Origin: Caryophanales bacterium UBA1624
Lineage (GTDB): Bacteria > Bacillota_I > Bacilli_A > RFN20 > CAG-826
Assembly: GCA_002321395.1 (NCBI GenBank)
Contig: DCMK01000078.1
Coordinates: 19,270 to 27,015 of the forward strand
DNA: 7,746 bases
Direction of reading: 5' to 3'
Shown: piece by piece, positions 5,544 to 7,746 of the stretch
How positions within the stretch are numbered: the first letter of the stretch is position 1
Layout of the letters: each line of letters opens with the position of its first letter
Notes under the pieces: model-generated
The model's input: only the letters and a program-made list of their open reading frames with translations
Told to the model about the DNA's origin: nothing
Database searches by the model: none
Position numbers and translations under genes: made by a program

Positions 5544-7746
5544 TTATTTCACGATGCGGGATGGAAGCGCAACAGTCCCCTTCTTGGCGAGGTCTTCGTA
5601 TTCCTTGCCCTCGGGGAGGGAAAGATAGCCTTCTTCCTCCGCGACCAAAAGGCCCTGCTTCCTCAGGACGGCGAGGTGGCCACGAAGAATCGAGGACATC
5701 GTGGGGCTGATCTTCTTATAGCCTAGAAGCAAGCAGAAGTCGCGAATCAAATCCTCGCCGAGCAAGCTCCCCTCCAAACTCACGATGCGGAGCAATCCGT
5801 TTTCGATTTCGATTCCCGGGATATTCGCAAGGCCCCGTTTATCCCCGATCCGCAAATCGAAGCTTTTGCAGTCGGGGTAGCAGTAGTAATAAGAATCCCC
5901 GTCGCGGCGTTTCTCCATCTCGAAGCGGCCGTATTCGCGGTAGAAGAGGGAAAAGGCCTCACGGATGGGCGCGGTGATTTTGCTCCTGCCGCTAACGTAG
6001 GCGAGCTCCAAAAGAAGCCCTTCCTCCAAGATGGGCTGCTCCAATTGGACGATTTTCCGCGCCTCCACGGAGATCGCTTGATAAAGCGAAAACACGTCCG
6101 AGCTCGCGATTTTCTGATTGTTGGGGGAGGAATAGGCGAAGCGGTATTTCTTGAAGGAATCCTCCAGGCGGATCTCTTCCCGCTTGGCCTTGCTCTCAAA
6201 GGTCGGGCTTTCGCTTTCCTGTCGGTCAACGCTTTCTTTGGCGAGCGTGGAAGCCTCTTCGATTTTTTCGCGGAGGAGCTTTTTCTCCTTCTCCGGGAAG
6301 AGGAACCAGTCGGTGGACCAAACGCGGTAGAAACTCCATCCCTGATCCTTCAAAACCTGGGGACGAAGACGCTCGCGGTCCCGGACGGAGGAAGAGGAAT
6401 GGTAGCTTTCCCCATCGCATTCTATGGCCAAGACGAAATCCTCGCCCCTTTTGTCCTTCACCCCGAGATCGACCCGGTAGAGGGAGCACCCGACGCCGCG
6501 CTGAAAGGAATCGCCGAGCTCTTCTAGCGCCTGAGCCACGCTTTCTTCCAAAGGGGAGGAGGATGCTCGCTCCTCCTTTTGCATTTTCGCCCCTTCTTGC
6601 CCGAGCTCAGCGAAGCGCAGATACTCCTTCAAATGCTTCGCCCCCAAAGAATTCAAGCCTTCCTCCTTCAAGTCGGAGAAGCGGATCGAAGAGACCACTT
6701 GGACATTGCGCTTGGCGCGGGTGATCGCGACGTTGAGGCGCCTTTCTCCCCCTTCTTTGATCAATGGCCCGAAGTTGTGGCAGAAACGCCCCTCCGCGTC
6801 TTTTCCATATCCGATGGAGAGGATGATCCGGTCGCGCTCATCGCCCTGAACCGTTTCCAAATTCTTCACGAAGATGCCGTCCTGAGGATGGGCGGAGCAA
6901 TAGGAAAGCAAGCGCGGATCCTGGGGAATCCTTTCTTCCAGCAAGCTCTGGATCGCTTCCTGCTGGACGAGGTTCATGCAAACCACCCCCAAAGTGTCCT
7001 CGGGGTATTCCCGGACGTCCTCGCAGATCAGATCCACGACCTTTTTCGCCTCTTCCTCGTTGATCCTCCTTCTGCGGTCGTAGACCCCGTTTTCCACGAA
7101 ATGGAAGTCCACCCCGAAACCCTCTTGCTTCCGCTTCGCCGAGGGGAAGAACACCAAATCCCCGTTGTAATAATGGGAGTTGGAGAAGGAGATGAGGTCC
7201 TCGGATTTGCTGCGGTAATGCCACTTCAGGGAATATCGTGGCAAGGCACCCGCGAATTCCAAAATCGATTCGAAGGAAGAAACGTCGTTCCCGCCCTCCG
7301 GGGAGTCTTCCTCTTTGTCCAAATCGGCCAAGAAGAAGGAAGTCGGGGGCATCTGCATCGCGTCGCCGACGATGATCGCCTGATGGCAACGGTACAAAGC
7401 CCCGATCGCGTCCCAGGGGAAGATCTGGGAGGCTTCGTCGAAGACGACCAAATCGAAGGAGAAGCCTTCGTCCAAATAGGTTGAAACCGTCAAAGGGGAC
7501 ATCATGAAGCAAGGCTTCACCGCCTGGATCAAGGAACCGTATTTCTTCATCAAAGAACGGATGGACGGGATGTTCCTCTTCTTGTTGGCCTCCTGATTGA
7601 AGGCATTGACCAGTCCCCCGTGCTTGGAATGGGAGACGGGGATCTCTTGGCAGCATTTCTCCCGGATCTGGGTTTGGCTCACCAAGAAAGAGAGGCGGTC
7701 GTCTTTTTGGAACGCTTCGACCATCTGCTCATTCTTCCTCCGCGAG
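5544..7746 (-). CDS. Superfamily 1 helicase fused to Vsr-like nuclease (MTES_1575/DUF3320 type), C-terminal part
   Basis: This is the C-terminal 734 codons of a large protein. The frame stays open through base 7746, and the first ATG at 7724 is internal because helicase motifs Q/I must lie further upstream. Visible helicase parts in order are a Walker B DEAS (7428-7439), motif III GDAMQMPP (7344-7367), WHYRS of motif IV, QGDERDRIILSIGY of motif V, and NVAITRAKRN of motif VI (6705-6734). A Vsr-like PD-(D/E)xK endonuclease domain follows: RVDLGV, then AIECDGESYH (Glu codon 6420-6422, Asp codon 6414-6416), then RDRERLRPQVL and YRVWSTDWF. These closely match the REase_MTES_1575 domain. Next comes a DUF3320-like region and a winged-helix-like tail near 5600-5760. 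Full-length relatives are typically well over 1,000 residues and often carry an N-terminal DUF4011, which would lie outside this window. They act on DNA or RNA by inference and are frequent in accessory and defence-like regions. No frame damage is seen. Confidence 0.92.
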   Translation of the reverse strand, partial: SRRKNEQMVEAFQKDDRLSFLVSQTQIREKCCQEIPVSHSKHGGLVNAFNQEANKKRNIPSIRSLMKKYGSLIQAVKPCFMMSPLTVSTYLDEGFSFDLVVFDEASQIFPWDAIGALYRCHQAIIVGDAMQMPPTSFFLADLDKEEDSPEGGNDVSSFESILEFAGALPRYSLKWHYRSKSEDLISFSNSHYYNGDLVFFPSAKRKQEGFGVDFHFVENGVYDRRRRINEEEAKKVVDLICEDVREYPEDTLGVVCMNLVQQEAIQSLLEERIPQDPRLLSYCSAHPQDGIFVKNLETVQGDERDRIILSIGYGKDAEGRFCHNFGPLIKEGGERRLNVAITRAKRNVQVVSSIRFSDLKEEGLNSLGAKHLKEYLRFAELGQEGAKMQKEERASSSPLEESVAQALEELGDSFQRGVGCSLYRVDLGVKDKRGEDFVLAIECDGESYHSSSSVRDRERLRPQVLKDQGWSFYRVWSTDWFLFPEKEKKLLREKIEEASTLAKESVDRQESESPTFESKAKREEIRLEDSFKKYRFAYSSPNNQKIASSDVFSLYQAISVEARKIVQLEQPILEEGLLLELAYVSGRSKITAPIREAFSLFYREYGRFEMEKRRDGDSYYYCYPDCKSFDLRIGDKRGLANIPGIEIENGLLRIVSLEGSLLGEDLIRDFCLLLGYKKISPTMSSILRGHLAVLRKQGLLVAEEEGYLSLPEGKEYEDLAKKGTVALPSRIVK

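Noticed and set aside
6579..7484. Long plus-strand open frame opposite the helicase (301 codons).
   Set aside because: The opposite strand encodes unmistakable helicase motifs across the whole stretch; the plus frame has no start signal or family resemblance.
3632..7746. A single three-gene system of helicase-nuclease, membrane protein and DUF2130 protein.
   Set aside because: A perfect terminator (5112-5137) and a new promoter (5071-5099) separate the DUF2130 gene, so one shared operon is not supported; only the first two genes look co-transcribed.

Overview
The window looks like ordinary chromosomal DNA of a low-to-mid GC Bacillota (Firmicutes). Supporting signs are a tRNA-sensing T-box leader in front of thrS, strong GGAGG-type ribosome binding sites on nearly every gene, hairpin-plus-U-run terminators, sigma-70-type promoters with 16-17 base spacers, and use of TGA as a stop. 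A gut Bacilli/Erysipelotrichia-like lineage is a plausible guess, but the sequence alone does not fix it. Both ends cut through genes.

Layout. (1) 1-907, minus strand: the N-terminal 226 codons of threonyl-tRNA synthetase (thrS), preceded by a complete T-box attenuator and its promoter. (2) 908-1091: a short divergent spacer. (3) 1092-2381, plus strand: the only plus-strand gene, a COG1373-type ATPase (AAA_14 plus DUF4143), more AT-rich than its surroundings. (4) 2391-3627, minus strand: a Ca2+/cation antiporter-family membrane exchanger behind a yybP-ykoY (manganese) riboswitch, with terminator, competing hairpins and promoter all readable. (5) 3632-5099, minus strand: a coiled-coil DUF2130-family protein with an N-terminal CxxC and a nuclease-like D...ExK signature, and its own promoter. 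(6) 5112-5519, minus strand: a small three-helix membrane protein ending in a textbook terminator. (7) 5544-7746, minus strand: the C-terminal part of a large superfamily 1 helicase fused to a Vsr-like (MTES_1575-type) endonuclease domain, a DUF3320-like segment and a winged-helix-like tail. It lies 24 bases upstream of the small membrane protein and is probably co-transcribed with it.

How the parts work together. thrS and the exchanger are each controlled by an RNA switch that decides transcription termination before the coding region: uncharged tRNA-Thr for thrS, and most likely Mn2+ for the exchanger. The riboswitch suggests that the exchanger, annotated by family as Ca2+/Na+, serves manganese efflux here. 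The helicase-nuclease resembles proteins often found in accessory or defence loci. The small membrane protein and the DUF2130 protein lie downstream on the same strand, but a terminator and a new promoter separate the DUF2130 gene from that operon. I see no CRISPR array, transposase, rRNA, tRNA or clear new multi-gene system. The best leads are the manganese-switched exchanger and the truncated helicase-nuclease with its membrane-protein neighbour.
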